Below, piece by piece: positions 19,594 through 28,020 of a stretch of 64,000 nt of DNA. Numbering within the stretch: position 1 is the first letter of the stretch; each line of letters starts with the position of its first letter. The position numbers were made by a program, and so were the translations under genes. Under the pieces are notes generated by a model. It did not search any database and was not told the origin of the DNA. It saw only the letters and a program-made list of their open reading frames with translations. Source of the DNA: Shewanella eurypsychrophilus (GTDB lineage Bacteria; Pseudomonadota; Gammaproteobacteria; Enterobacterales; Shewanellaceae); the NCBI RefSeq assembly GCF_007004545.3, contig NZ_CP045503.2, forward strand, positions 5,396,501-5,460,500, given 5' to 3'.

Positions 19594-20361
19594 TCATTGT
19601 AGCCGCCTTCTCAGCATCAACAAAATAGAGTAACAAGCGCCAGCCGTAAAAAGGTGCTTCAATGTATGGCCGCTAACGCTCTCAAAGGTCACAAGATAGA
19701 TAGTCTCGTCCAAATACTCTGTGATTTTTGCCATAAGGTAGCAAGCCAAGCCAATTAATAGGTAGCCCCTGTGGGATGAGCCAGATTTATATAACAGGAG
19801 TACCAAAGGTATCGTGACAATAGGTAAAAGCTGTACCCAGTAATAAAGACGAAGATCATCGACTGCACGCCAGTAAAAAACGCTGGTAATCCCAAGAATA
19901 ATCGCTGGCACCAAGATGAAACGGCCAACTCTCAGGCCTAAGCTCTCCTTCATCAAAGCGGAGAACAAGCCCATAAAGCCCAACGTCATCGGCAACCTGT
20001 CCCATAACAGCGACTCATTGCTGGGAGCAAAATGATAGTAGGCTGAGCCTAGGCTAACCAAGATGACTCCAATAAAAAAGACACTCCACTCAGCATGTTT
20101 TCTGCGACGCTCGCTCGCTAAGCAGAAGCGAACTCCTAACACGCCAATGATTAAAAACGGCAAGTTTGATACGAGATCCAGAAAGTGGGGAATAAAGAGT
20201 AAACCCCGATTATCGGCAAATTGATGATAGCCCACATCTTGCGAGATAGCGTCCAGACTGAATATCCAAACAAAAGAAATCACTATGGTGCAGATAAGCA
20301 CAGCATGGCGCCAATACAGATTAAAACAATCTATTACCGAGTGAGTCAATTGAGTCTTCAT
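19594..20361 (-). CDS. Ceramidase-like (CREST superfamily) multipass membrane protein
   Basis: This 255-residue protein has about seven hydrophobic spans. It shows the CREST-superfamily metal-site pattern: YYHFAPSNESLLWDRLPMT (His and Asp) near residue 115 and SGHTLKHLFTA (two His four residues apart) near 233. The superfamily contains alkaline ceramidases and PAQR receptors and is thought to hydrolyse lipid amides through a zinc site; activity here is unproven. The start at 20361 is preferred over the longer frame because GAGG lies at good spacing before this ATG. It is divergent from an HTH regulator gene. Confidence 0.72.
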   Translation of the reverse strand: MKTQLTHSVIDCFNLYWRHAVLICTIVISFVWIFSLDAISQDVGYHQFADNRGLLFIPHFLDLVSNLPFLIIGVLGVRFCLASERRRKHAEWSVFFIGVILVSLGSAYYHFAPSNESLLWDRLPMTLGFMGLFSALMKESLGLRVGRFILVPAIILGITSVFYWRAVDDLRLYYWVQLLPIVTIPLVLLLYKSGSSHRGYLLIGLACYLMAKITEYLDETIYLVTFESVSGHTLKHLFTAGACYSILLMLRRRLQ

Positions 20362-20508
20362 CACTACCTCTCCAATACATTCATTAGCCAAAAGTCAGTG
20401 CAGACAAGGGCTATACCGCCTACTAATCTTGTGTGTTAGTAGCGAAAACCACAAGCTGTTGCTATAAAGTATTCAGTGGAGACACCAAGAGTATCGAAAG
20501 GTAATACT

Positions 20509-21261
20509 ATGAGACAAACCAGACTCTTAATTGAAACCTTAAAGCGAGAATTGAAGAAGCAGCAGAAGACCTATAAGCATGTTGCCGAGGCACTGTCTCT
20601 GTCGGAGGCGAGTGTAAAACGCTTATTTGCCGAAGAATCTTTCAGCTTAGAACGCTTAGAGAGTATCTGTGAGTTATTACATTTAGAGTTCATCGATCTA
20701 GTGAGATTGATGGAGGAGTGTATTAATTTAACTTCTCAATTGACGCTAAAACAGGAGAAGGAGTTAGTGAGTGATATTCGTCTGCTACTGATGGCACATT
20801 TTCTTATTAACGGCCTACGTTTCAGTGATATTACTGATAACTACGCCATCTCAGAAACCCAGGGGATTCAACTTCTGGCTAAACTAGACCGAATGAAGAT
20901 CATCGAGCTACTCCCAGGAAATAGGGTCAAGATGATGATATCGAATAACTTTCAGTGGATAAATAGGGGGCCGATTGAATCTTTCTACCGCTCGGCGATT
21001 CAACCCGAATTTTTCGACGCGCGCTTTAACCAGCCCGGAGAATGTCAGCTGTTTGTTTCCGGCATGCTGACACGGGACTCTAACGCAGAACTCATTAATA
21101 AGATAAAACGTCTGGCCAATGACTTTAGTGAACAAAACACCCAAGATCAATCCGCCACATTAAGCCAAAGATTTGGCACTAGCTTAGTCATTGCCATGAG
21201 GCCTTGGGAGCCTAAAGTATTTGAGAAACTTCGTAGAGGTGACTCAGATAAAAAATTCTAA
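20509..21261 (+). CDS. HTH-domain (Cro/C1-type) transcriptional regulator
   Basis: This 250-residue cytoplasmic protein begins with a Cro/C1-like helix-turn-helix at about residues 8-60 (KHVAEALSLSEASVKRLFAEES, then LERLESICELLHLEFIDLV). The C-terminal roughly 180 residues contain a second winged-helix-like stretch (YAISETQGIQLLAKLDRMKIIELLPGNRVKM) and no domain I can name. The start ATG 20509 has AAAGG upstream; a longer frame adds 11 residues without support. Two small genes (YiaAB-like and coiled-coil) follow and might be its targets. Gene reality is secure, and the target is inferred. Confidence 0.8.
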   Translation: MRQTRLLIETLKRELKKQQKTYKHVAEALSLSEASVKRLFAEESFSLERLESICELLHLEFIDLVRLMEECINLTSQLTLKQEKELVSDIRLLLMAHFLINGLRFSDITDNYAISETQGIQLLAKLDRMKIIELLPGNRVKMMISNNFQWINRGPIESFYRSAIQPEFFDARFNQPGECQLFVSGMLTRDSNAELINKIKRLANDFSEQNTQDQSATLSQRFGTSLVIAMRPWEPKVFEKLRRGDSDKKF

Positions 21262-21402
21262 ATAGAGTCGCAATATAAACACCTATGAGTATCGCCAGAT
21301 GCTACACCTCCTACCCTTGTTGCACCCAAGTCATTCATAACAGACACTCGAACCTCAATGATGGCTGTAACACTAGCAGCAAGCAGGTTAAAGGAGTTCA
21401 AA

Positions 21403-21675
21403 ATGGACAACTCACATATACAGAGTAATTCGGCCAGCTGGATATTCTTTATTAAAGTCTCCTTCTCAATTGCACTCATAGCAATGGGGATAGGCATCAT
21501 CTTTATGCCTGGTGGATTAGTCATTCAGGGCTATTTTGCCATCTGTTCACTGTTTTTAGTGAGCGCGACGATTACCCTATCTAAGACCCTACGTGACGAG
21601 CATGAGAGTCAGAGGTTAATCAGCAAGATTAATGAGGCCAAAACGAATAAGATCCTCAATGAATTTTCAGACTAG
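21403..21675 (+). CDS. YiaA/YiaB-like two-helix membrane protein
   Basis: This 90-residue inner-membrane protein has two hydrophobic helices (about 10-33 and 38-60), with a QGYFAI turn between and the TLSKTLRDEHE stretch after the second. The pattern fits the YiaA/B two-helix domain (WxxFxxSF..., GYF..., KTxRD). The start ATG 21403 has AAGGAG at ideal spacing; the longer frame upstream is not supported. The charged C-terminal tail faces the cytoplasm or forms a short coil. Function is unknown in the family. It is closely followed by a coiled-coil protein gene. Confidence 0.7.
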   Translation: MDNSHIQSNSASWIFFIKVSFSIALIAMGIGIIFMPGGLVIQGYFAICSLFLVSATITLSKTLRDEHESQRLISKINEAKTNKILNEFSD

Positions 21676-21711
21676 ATGACTCTAGATGATACAGAGGAAG
21701 TGGGAGGCTAT

Positions 21712-22113
21712 ATGTCATGGGTTAACTTACTTACCGTGTTGAGAAGCCCCCTTCTTGCCATCAATGAAGTGCTTAGATCACAGCAGCGATTAAATCAAAA
21801 TCAGCAATACCGAGATATAAACAATGAGCAGATCAGGCTGATAAAGCACGAACTAGACCTTGTATCAGCCTGCATAGTTAAGCTTAAATATAAGATGAAA
21901 TTGATAGAGGCATGCATCACGAAGCAGGAGAGCTTGGCAATAAATGCCTTATCACTAAGTAATGATACTCTCGCCTATTCGATCGCAACACTTATCGCCC
22001 ATAAAGAAAATGAACTCAGCTGCTTATGTAAACAACTCAAAATAATGGAAACCAGTCAGATAAAACTGACACAAGGTCTAAGATCATCGATCAAGCAGAG
22101 GCAACAAATGTAA
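21712..22113 (+). CDS. Small coiled-coil protein, possibly PspA/IM30-related
   Basis: This 133-residue, largely helical protein has Leu-, Gln- and Glu-rich heptads (residues about 20-130) and no signal peptide. The start ATG 21712 follows GGGAGG. The N-terminal WVNLLTVLRSPLLAINEVL could be an amphipathic membrane-associating helix as in PspA/IM30, but the protein is much shorter than PspA (about 220) and the resemblance is weak. It stands 36 bp after the YiaAB-like gene and is probably co-transcribed with it. I do not assign a function. Confidence 0.55.
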   Translation: MSWVNLLTVLRSPLLAINEVLRSQQRLNQNQQYRDINNEQIRLIKHELDLVSACIVKLKYKMKLIEACITKQESLAINALSLSNDTLAYSIATLIAHKENELSCLCKQLKIMETSQIKLTQGLRSSIKQRQQM

Positions 22114-22201
22114 TATGAGCGCAGCCCTTTCCTCAGATAAGTATCTCATGTGATAAACCGCCAGCTATCTTGCTAACGACTAATAATTAGTGACTTTTTG
22201 C

Positions 22202-22528
22202 TCAGTGGCTGTGCCCTTGTGAGAAATTAATCATCATCACGCCTGCGGCAACCAGCCCCATACCGATCCAAGCCGTAAGATCTAAATGTTGACGATAGAA
22301 AAGTGCAGATAATAGAGTCACGGTAACAATGGCCAAACCAGCCCATAACGCATGCACTACCCCAACAGGCATCCCCTTCATGGCTTGGCCGAGAAACATA
22401 AATGCCGTCAAATGCCCAAGGATCACCAGTGCAGCAGGCAAGGGTCTGCTAAAGCCATCGGTCGCCTTGAGCGCCACATGAGACAAAGCTTCGGCCATGA
22501 CACCCAGTAAAAGAAAGATCCAACTCAT
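22202..22528 (-). CDS. Small multidrug resistance (SMR) family transporter
   Basis: This 108-residue protein has four transmembrane helices, as in EmrE/SugE. The conserved membrane Glu is at residue 13 (LLLGVMAEALSHVALKATDGF), and the VHALWAGLAIV stretch corresponds to the conserved Trp region of TM3. It would export cationic compounds or guanidinium in exchange for protons, acting as a dimer. The tail HSH is unusual but short. It is monocistronic on the minus strand. The subtype (Qac- or Gdx-like) was not resolved. Confidence 0.88.
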   Translation of the reverse strand: MSWIFLLLGVMAEALSHVALKATDGFSRPLPAALVILGHLTAFMFLGQAMKGMPVGVVHALWAGLAIVTVTLLSALFYRQHLDLTAWIGMGLVAAGVMMINFSQGHSH

Positions 22529-22690
22529 AATATAAGCCTTTATGTAAAGTGGTCGCAGACTAAGTCCGCTGCCTAGATTGGGATATTGATTTTGTTGCGG
22601 CCATTATATTCTTAATCATTCAGATGATAATCTAGCTAAATAACAAATCACTTTTACCTATGAGTAATAAAGTTTGTGTGATCAAAAATA

Positions 22691-22712
22691 AAAAAGCGCC
22701 GAAGCGCTTTTT
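22691..22712. terminator. Rho-independent terminator (bidirectional)
   Basis: The stem AAAAAGCGC (22691-22699) pairs with GCGCTTTTT (22704-22712) around a CGAA tetraloop. It lies just after the end of the minus-strand gfa-like gene and ends that transcript. Confidence 0.88.
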
Positions 22713-22752
22713 ATGATGTCCACTCTCACGGATATCGAACTAGCAATCTGTG

Positions 22753-23310
22753 TTAGCCGTTACTCGCAATATGAGCGGCGATGGCATCCATCAATACTGG
22801 AGATAGGCAGTCATATGGCGCCAATCCCAGATCAGTTAATGTATTGCGCACATCAGCCATGGTTTCAGGTGCTGTACCTGACTCGATGATTGAAGAGACA
22901 AATGCAGCGAACTCAGGTGCAGACCAACCTTGTTGCTTAGATAGCTCTGTATGCACAAAATCTAAGCCATAGAATGGGTGTCCGGTGTTTTCGATGCGAC
23001 CGTACATATGAGTGCCACACTCTTTACAAGCATGGCGCTGAATTGCCGCCGACTCATCGATGATCTGTAATTTATCAGCATTGGCCGTTACTGTGACGTT
23101 CTCTTTTGCAACCACGGCGATCTGAGCAAACAGAGCACCTTCTGGCTTCCAGCATTTACTGCAACCACATACATGGTTATGTGCAGTTTGCGCCGTAACG
23201 GTAACTTCTACAGGATTATGTGAACACTGACATTGCAATGTTCCTCCGGTAAAACCTTCTGCTGTTGCTGGGATGCCATTATCGACCTGTGGGTGAATTA
23301 ATGTTTTCAA
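22753..23310 (-). CDS. gfa: S-(hydroxymethyl)glutathione synthase (glutathione-dependent formaldehyde-activating enzyme)
   Basis: This 185-residue Gfa-family zinc protein promotes condensation of formaldehyde with glutathione. The seven cysteines expected for the two zinc sites are present at 27, 29, 48, 50, 53, 95 and 98 (QCQCS, CGCSKC, CKECG). The start is TTG at 23310 with GGAG eight bases upstream, so an unusual start codon is used. It lies about 57 bp downstream of an iron-type alcohol dehydrogenase in the same direction and is probably co-transcribed. That pairing replaces the more usual class III zinc dehydrogenase (FrmA) partner. Confidence 0.92.
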   Translation of the reverse strand: MKTLIHPQVDNGIPATAEGFTGGTLQCQCSHNPVEVTVTAQTAHNHVCGCSKCWKPEGALFAQIAVVAKENVTVTANADKLQIIDESAAIQRHACKECGTHMYGRIENTGHPFYGLDFVHTELSKQQGWSAPEFAAFVSSIIESGTAPETMADVRNTLTDLGLAPYDCLSPVLMDAIAAHIASNG

Positions 23311-23367
23311 AATGATTACTCCAAAAAAATATGGCTAAGCCCTGCTTGGCAAGGCTTAGGTTGTTAA

Positions 23368-24519
23368 TTACATCGCTTGATTAAAAATATTGATGATCTC
23401 TTGTGTGCTAGCCTTTCTTGGGTTGGTTAAAGAGCACGCATCGTTTAAGGCATTTATTGCCATAAATTCGAGTTTCTCCTGTTTTACCCCAAGATCAGCA
23501 AGCTTCTGGGCGGTACCAACAGAGGCTGATAGTTGCTCGATGACGACAATCCCAGCTTCTGCAGCATCAGCGGCATTCATACCTGTTGTATCTACGCCCA
23601 TCGCCTTGGCGATATCGGCAAATCGTTCACTACTAGCCACTGCATTGAAACGAGAAACATATGGCAGCAAGATGGCATTACATAATCCGTGTACTAAGTC
23701 ATATACACCACCTAACTGGTGAGCCATTGAGTGTACATAGCCCAGTGATGCGTTAGAAAAGGCCATACCGGCTAAATACTCTCCGTACTGCATCGCATCT
23801 CGCGCTTCACGGTCTTCACCGTTATCAACAACTCTTTTCAGGTTTTGAGCGATTAACTCAATGGCCTTAATAGCTGAGGCATCGGTTATCGGCGTCGCAG
23901 CAGTAGAGACATAAGCTTCAACTGCATGAGTCAATGCATCCATACCAGTTGCGGCTGTAAGAAACTTTGGCATCGCGACCATAAGCTCTGAGTCATTCAC
24001 AGCAATAATAGGTGTCAGGTTTTTATCTACAATCGGGTATTTAGTCTCATCTTCTTCATTGGTCACAATAGCGAATATGGTCATTTCTGCCGCGGTACCC
24101 GCTGTGGTATTCACAGTAACGAGCGGAAGCTGTGGTTTAGCCGACAGATGCACTCCTTTAGAGAAGTCACGAATATGGCCACCATTAGCAGCGACCAAGG
24201 CGATGCCTTTAGCGCAATCGTGAGAAGACCCACCACCAAAGGAGATAACAAAATCACAATCCTGAACATTAAGTAACTCAAGGCCCTGCTCAATGTTTTT
24301 CTCTGTTGGGTTAGGCTGTACACCGTCAAAAATAGCGAAAGCGATATCGTGTGCGGTTAACTCCTCTGTAAGCTTGTCGACGAGTTTAATTTCGACCAAT
24401 GCTTTGTCTGTCACAACGAGTGCTTTGTTAAAGTTTCTCGCCTGTAGCTCACTACCTAATTGCTTGATGGCATTGGGGCCCATCAGAGACATTGGAGGCA
24501 TATAGAATGTTGTGCTCAT
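23368..24519 (-). CDS. Iron-containing alcohol dehydrogenase
   Basis: This 383-residue group III dehydrogenase has the GGGSSHDCAKG nucleotide-binding motif at 95-105. The metal ligands of the family are all present: Asp194 and His198 (GMDALTHAVEAYV), His263 (YVHSMAHQLGG) and His277 (LVHGLCN). It should oxidise or reduce a short alcohol/aldehyde with NAD(H). Its coupling to gfa suggests a role in formaldehyde or S-hydroxymethylglutathione metabolism, but family members act on many substrates (ethanol, propanediol, methanol, glutathione adducts). AAGGAAA precedes the ATG. The divergent LysR gene is the likely regulator. Confidence 0.92.
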   Translation of the reverse strand: MSTTFYMPPMSLMGPNAIKQLGSELQARNFNKALVVTDKALVEIKLVDKLTEELTAHDIAFAIFDGVQPNPTEKNIEQGLELLNVQDCDFVISFGGGSSHDCAKGIALVAANGGHIRDFSKGVHLSAKPQLPLVTVNTTAGTAAEMTIFAIVTNEEDETKYPIVDKNLTPIIAVNDSELMVAMPKFLTAATGMDALTHAVEAYVSTAATPITDASAIKAIELIAQNLKRVVDNGEDREARDAMQYGEYLAGMAFSNASLGYVHSMAHQLGGVYDLVHGLCNAILLPYVSRFNAVASSERFADIAKAMGVDTTGMNAADAAEAGIVVIEQLSASVGTAQKLADLGVKQEKLEFMAINALNDACSLTNPRKASTQEIINIFNQAM

Positions 24520-24829
24520 TTTAGATTTCCTTAAATAATATAAAAACTGGCAGCCTCTTTAGATAATATGAAACCACTGAAAGCGGAGGCTGGATGACTC
24601 AAGGTCATTCGATGGCAGTGATTATATTCCTTACAAATAAATTGATAATGACCCATTATTGAAAATTACTTTTTATGCACAGTAATAATAAATATCACCA
24701 CCAAGCCATATTTAATGCTAGATGTGACGTAATGGCAGCTTAAAGTGATAGCTAACTTTAAATTGCATTTAGCCTAAATTTGATAATAATTAGAGGATAT
24801 TGAATAAAGATAATTTCTTGAGAGTAATA
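24520..24829. promoter_or_regulatory. Divergent control region (adh-gfa / LysR)
   Basis: The 310 bp between the iron-ADH start and the LysR start hold no gene. The sequence is AT-rich, and promoters for both directions must lie here. No convincing operator symmetry was found by eye. Confidence 0.5.
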
Positions 24830-25699
24830 ATGTTTAATTGGGAAGGTGTAAGTGAGTTCGTTGCCGTAGCAGAAGCCGAGAGCTTTACCAAGGCATCACA
24901 ACGTCTGGGGATCTCGACGGCACAAGTCAGCAGACAGGTCAGCGCGCTAGAAACCAGAATGGCAACTAAACTGTTTCACCGCACCACCCGTAAAGTCTCT
25001 GTCACCGAAGTCGGTAAAATTTACTATCAACATTGCCGCCAAGTGTTAGATGGACTCGAAGAAGCTGAACGCGCTATCACTAACTTGCAGAGCACGCCTA
25101 GGGGTCTGTTAAAAATTACCGCACCGGTAACCTATGGTGAGGGGACATTAGCGCCTTTGGTCAATGACTTTATCGTCAAATATCCTGAACTTGAGGTAAA
25201 AATAACCTTAACAAATCAGAAGGTCGACCTTATCGATGAAGGCTTCGATCTCGCCATTAGACTAGGTCAACTCGAAGATTCCAGTATGATGGCAAAAAGG
25301 CTGGGTTCGAGAACGCAATATGTCTGCGCCTCACCTAATTACCTATCAACATATGGCTTACCTCACTCATTGTCTGAGTTAGAGCAACATAACTGCCTAC
25401 AAGGCACACTAGACTACTGGCGCTTCCAAGAAAGTGGTAAGACAAGAAATATCAGAGTCAGGGGTAATTTAAGCTGCAATAGTGGTCATGCACTTGTCGA
25501 TGCAGCAATCAAAAGCATAGGCATCATACAGCTGCCCGATTACTATGTTTTACCTTTCATTGAATCCGGTCAACTCGTGCCACTGTTAGAGCATAATCGT
25601 CAGCCAGAAGAGGGGATTTGGGCTCTCTATCCGCATAACAGGCACCTATCCCCTAAGGTTCGCATCTTGCTTGATTACCTCAGTGAAGCGTTAAGTTAA
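24830..25699 (+). CDS. LysR-family transcriptional regulator
   Basis: This is a 289-residue LysR regulator of the large CrgA/DmlR-like type. The HTH is at residues about 8-50 (FVAVAEAESFTKASQRLGIS, then AQVSRQVSALETRM), followed by FHRTTRKVSVTEVG. The effector domain contains the usual LLKITAPVTYGE block. I choose ATG 24830 because it starts the conserved domain; a TTG ten codons earlier is less likely. It is divergent from the iron-ADH and gfa genes and probably responds to an aldehyde or related metabolite. The effector is unknown. Confidence 0.88.
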   Translation: MFNWEGVSEFVAVAEAESFTKASQRLGISTAQVSRQVSALETRMATKLFHRTTRKVSVTEVGKIYYQHCRQVLDGLEEAERAITNLQSTPRGLLKITAPVTYGEGTLAPLVNDFIVKYPELEVKITLTNQKVDLIDEGFDLAIRLGQLEDSSMMAKRLGSRTQYVCASPNYLSTYGLPHSLSELEQHNCLQGTLDYWRFQESGKTRNIRVRGNLSCNSGHALVDAAIKSIGIIQLPDYYVLPFIESGQLVPLLEHNRQPEEGIWALYPHNRHLSPKVRILLDYLSEALS

Positions 25700-26031
25700 C
25701 CAGAACAATATTGGGTCTGAAGCTGCTGTCAGACTCAAGAAAAAGACCCGTGACGGTTATGATACTGAACAGATATACCATGAGTGATAGGGACTAAAGT
25801 GTGGCTAAAATGACGCCAAAACTCGATAGTCTATGCCCACAGGGGTGTTAACAACGTGCACGGCATGCTAACTTAATGATAACAAGCCACTTGCCATATA
25901 GCTGTTTAGGTAAAGGGTTTGTCGTCACGCCGTCGCCTGCAACAGCTTAAACACAACCTCAAGTTTGAACGCTAACAATGGTTAGTAAAGGCACGTGCGC
26001 AAAGATATCTAACCTCGAGCACGGAGTTCTT
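25700..26031. other. Intergenic region upstream of proX; no gene seen
   Basis: This 332-bp stretch has no coding frame of note. It should contain the promoter of the glycine betaine transport genes, possibly osmoregulated, but I could not identify -35/-10 boxes with confidence. Confidence 0.4.
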
Positions 26032-27036
26032 ATGAAACGTATACTTTTGATTGGCGGTCTACTCCTCAGTAGCGCGACACATCAAGCTTTTGCCGAAGAG
26101 CAATGCGGTAAAGTCACTATCGCAGATATGAATTGGAGCTCGGCTTCATTAATCGCTAATGTTGACCGCTTCATTCTAGAATATGGTTATGGCTGTGAAG
26201 CCGAGTTGATCCCAGGCGATACTATGCCTACCAGTACCTCAATGGTTGAAAAAGGTGAGCCTGACATCGCGCCGGAGATCTGGAGCAACAACGTCAAAGA
26301 GCTTATCGCACGAGGTGTCAGTGACAAACGGCTGACTATCGCAGGTAAATCACTTTCCGATGGCGGTGAAGAAGGCTTTTGGGTTCCCCAATATATGCTC
26401 GACAAAGATCCAAGCCTGAAAACCATTGAGGGAATTATCGCTAAAGTAAAAAGCTTTGAACACCCGGAAGATCCTGAACGTGGCGCATTTTATGGCTGCC
26501 CAGCGGGTTGGGGCTGCCAAATCTCGGCCGAAAACTTGTATCAAGCCCTAAAGCTCGATGCTGCAGGGTTTGATCTTGTCGATCCCGGCTCAGGAGCGGG
26601 CCTGTCTGGCTCCATCGCTCGAGCCTATGAGCGTGAAAAGCCTTGGTTTGGTTACTACTGGGCACCCACAGCGATATTAGGTAAATACAAAATGGCCAAG
26701 GTGGATTTTGGTACCGGTATCGATGCGGATCATTTTCGGGACTGTATCTCACAAATTGAGTGCGCAGAACCTAAAGTCACCATGTACCCAGCGGCATTAG
26801 TACAAACTGTCACCACCACAGCTTTCGCCGATAGATCACCCCGGGGATTTGAGTATCTTGCTAAACGCTCTCTGACCAATGCCCAAATGAATGGCTTACT
26901 CGCTTGGATGGAAGATAACCAGGCAGATGGCAATATCGCCGCCGAGTACTTCCTGATGAATCATCAAGACACCTGGCTTAAATGGGTTCCCGCCGATGTT
27001 GCCGCAAAGGTTAAATCTGCAATCGCCGATCTGTAA
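26032..27036 (+). CDS. proX: Glycine betaine/proline ABC transporter substrate-binding protein
   Basis: This 334-residue periplasmic protein has a signal peptide (MKRILLIGGLLLSSATHQAFA) and the OpuAC/ProX-type fold: VTIADMNWSSASLIANVDRF at the start, then WSNN, GEEGFWVPQYML, YGCPAGWGCQ and a tryptophan-rich ligand pocket (PWFGYYWAPTA). It captures betaine-like osmolytes. The ATG 26032 has CGGAGTT upstream. It is first in the order X-W-V, unlike the E. coli V-W-X order. A terminator-like hairpin between proX and proW should allow more binding protein than permease. Confidence 0.9.
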   Translation: MKRILLIGGLLLSSATHQAFAEEQCGKVTIADMNWSSASLIANVDRFILEYGYGCEAELIPGDTMPTSTSMVEKGEPDIAPEIWSNNVKELIARGVSDKRLTIAGKSLSDGGEEGFWVPQYMLDKDPSLKTIEGIIAKVKSFEHPEDPERGAFYGCPAGWGCQISAENLYQALKLDAAGFDLVDPGSGAGLSGSIARAYEREKPWFGYYWAPTAILGKYKMAKVDFGTGIDADHFRDCISQIECAEPKVTMYPAALVQTVTTTAFADRSPRGFEYLAKRSLTNAQMNGLLAWMEDNQADGNIAAEYFLMNHQDTWLKWVPADVAAKVKSAIADL

Positions 27037-27050
27037 AAATCAAACAAGAA

Positions 27051-27078
27051 TGCGAGGCTAGCAGAGCCTCGCACTTTT
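27051..27078 (+). terminator. Intra-operon terminator/attenuator between proX and proW
   Basis: TGCGAGGCT (27051-27059) pairs with AGCCTCGCA (27065-27073) around a 5-base loop, followed by CTTTTAT. It is a partial terminator candidate that would raise the ProX:ProWV ratio. Confidence 0.7.
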
Positions 27079-27120
27079 ATTCCCATCTAGATAGTACGTT
27101 TAAAAACTATAGAGGTTGTC

Positions 27121-28020
27121 ATGGCTGACTTTGATTGGTTCAGCAAGTTTCCTAAAATGGATCGTGAAACGTTAGTGGAAATTCGTAAATATTTGGACAG
27201 CAGCTTTCGGGACTTCTCCCGTGAGTATGGCGATCTTATCGAGTCTTTCTTCGATCCACTGCTCGGCTTTCTTATCTGGTTTGAAAAGTTGTTGGTGCAA
27301 TCCCCTTGGTGGGCAGTATTGCTCTCTATTACCGCTTTGGTTTACTTCACCAGTCGTTCATGGAAATTGTCCTTGGGCGTCATCGTTTCATTTCTGCTTA
27401 TCGGCTATTTCGGCATGTGGGAAGATACCATGCGCACCCTTAGTATCATTACCGTATGTACGCTAATGGCCATAGTACTGGGCGTCCCCATTGGTATCTT
27501 AATGGCCCGCAACAATCGCACCCAGGCGGTAGTGACACCCATCCTGGACGTGATGCAAACCATGCCCGCCTTCGTTTACCTGATCCCTGTGGTCATGCTA
27601 CTTGGCATTGGCAAGGTCCCGGGGGTCATAGCCGTTGTCATCTATGCTATTCCGCCGGTCATTCGCTTGACTAACCTGGGGATCCGCCTGGTAGACAAGG
27701 AAGTGCTGGAGGCTGCCACCGCCTATGGCGCCAATTCGATTCAACGTCTGATGGGGGTTCAGTTACCACTGGCCTCTCCCACTATCATGGCAGGTATCAA
27801 TCAGACCATTATGATGGCACTGGGGATGGTCGTGATTGCGTCTATGATTGGCGTCAAGGGCCTAGGTCAGCCAGTCCTCAAGTCTATCACTAACCAGTAT
27901 TTCACCTTGGGGCTCTTTAACGGTTTGGCCATCGTCGCGCTGGCCATTATTTTTGATCGCACCTCTCAAGCCTACGCCAAGCGATCTCAGCAACATATGC
28001 AGGGTGGACAGCATGACTAA
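27121..28020 (+). CDS. proW: Glycine betaine ABC transporter permease
   Basis: This 299-residue inner-membrane permease has an N-terminal amphipathic region, about six to seven hydrophobic spans and the EAA-type loop EAATAYGANSIQRLMGVQLPLA (about 195-216) that docks on the ATPase. The sequence MARNNRTQAVVTPILDVMQTMPAFVYLIP is typical of ProW/OpuAB. Its stop overlaps the proV start by 8 bases, showing translational coupling. It transports betaine or related osmolytes with ProX and ProV. Confidence 0.92.
   Translation: MADFDWFSKFPKMDRETLVEIRKYLDSSFRDFSREYGDLIESFFDPLLGFLIWFEKLLVQSPWWAVLLSITALVYFTSRSWKLSLGVIVSFLLIGYFGMWEDTMRTLSIITVCTLMAIVLGVPIGILMARNNRTQAVVTPILDVMQTMPAFVYLIPVVMLLGIGKVPGVIAVVIYAIPPVIRLTNLGIRLVDKEVLEAATAYGANSIQRLMGVQLPLASPTIMAGINQTIMMALGMVVIASMIGVKGLGQPVLKSITNQYFTLGLFNGLAIVALAIIFDRTSQAYAKRSQQHMQGGQHD

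Noticed and set aside
24111-24505. Open frames on either strand within the iron-ADH gene
   Set aside because: They overlap a gene with full catalytic motifs and show no independent support.
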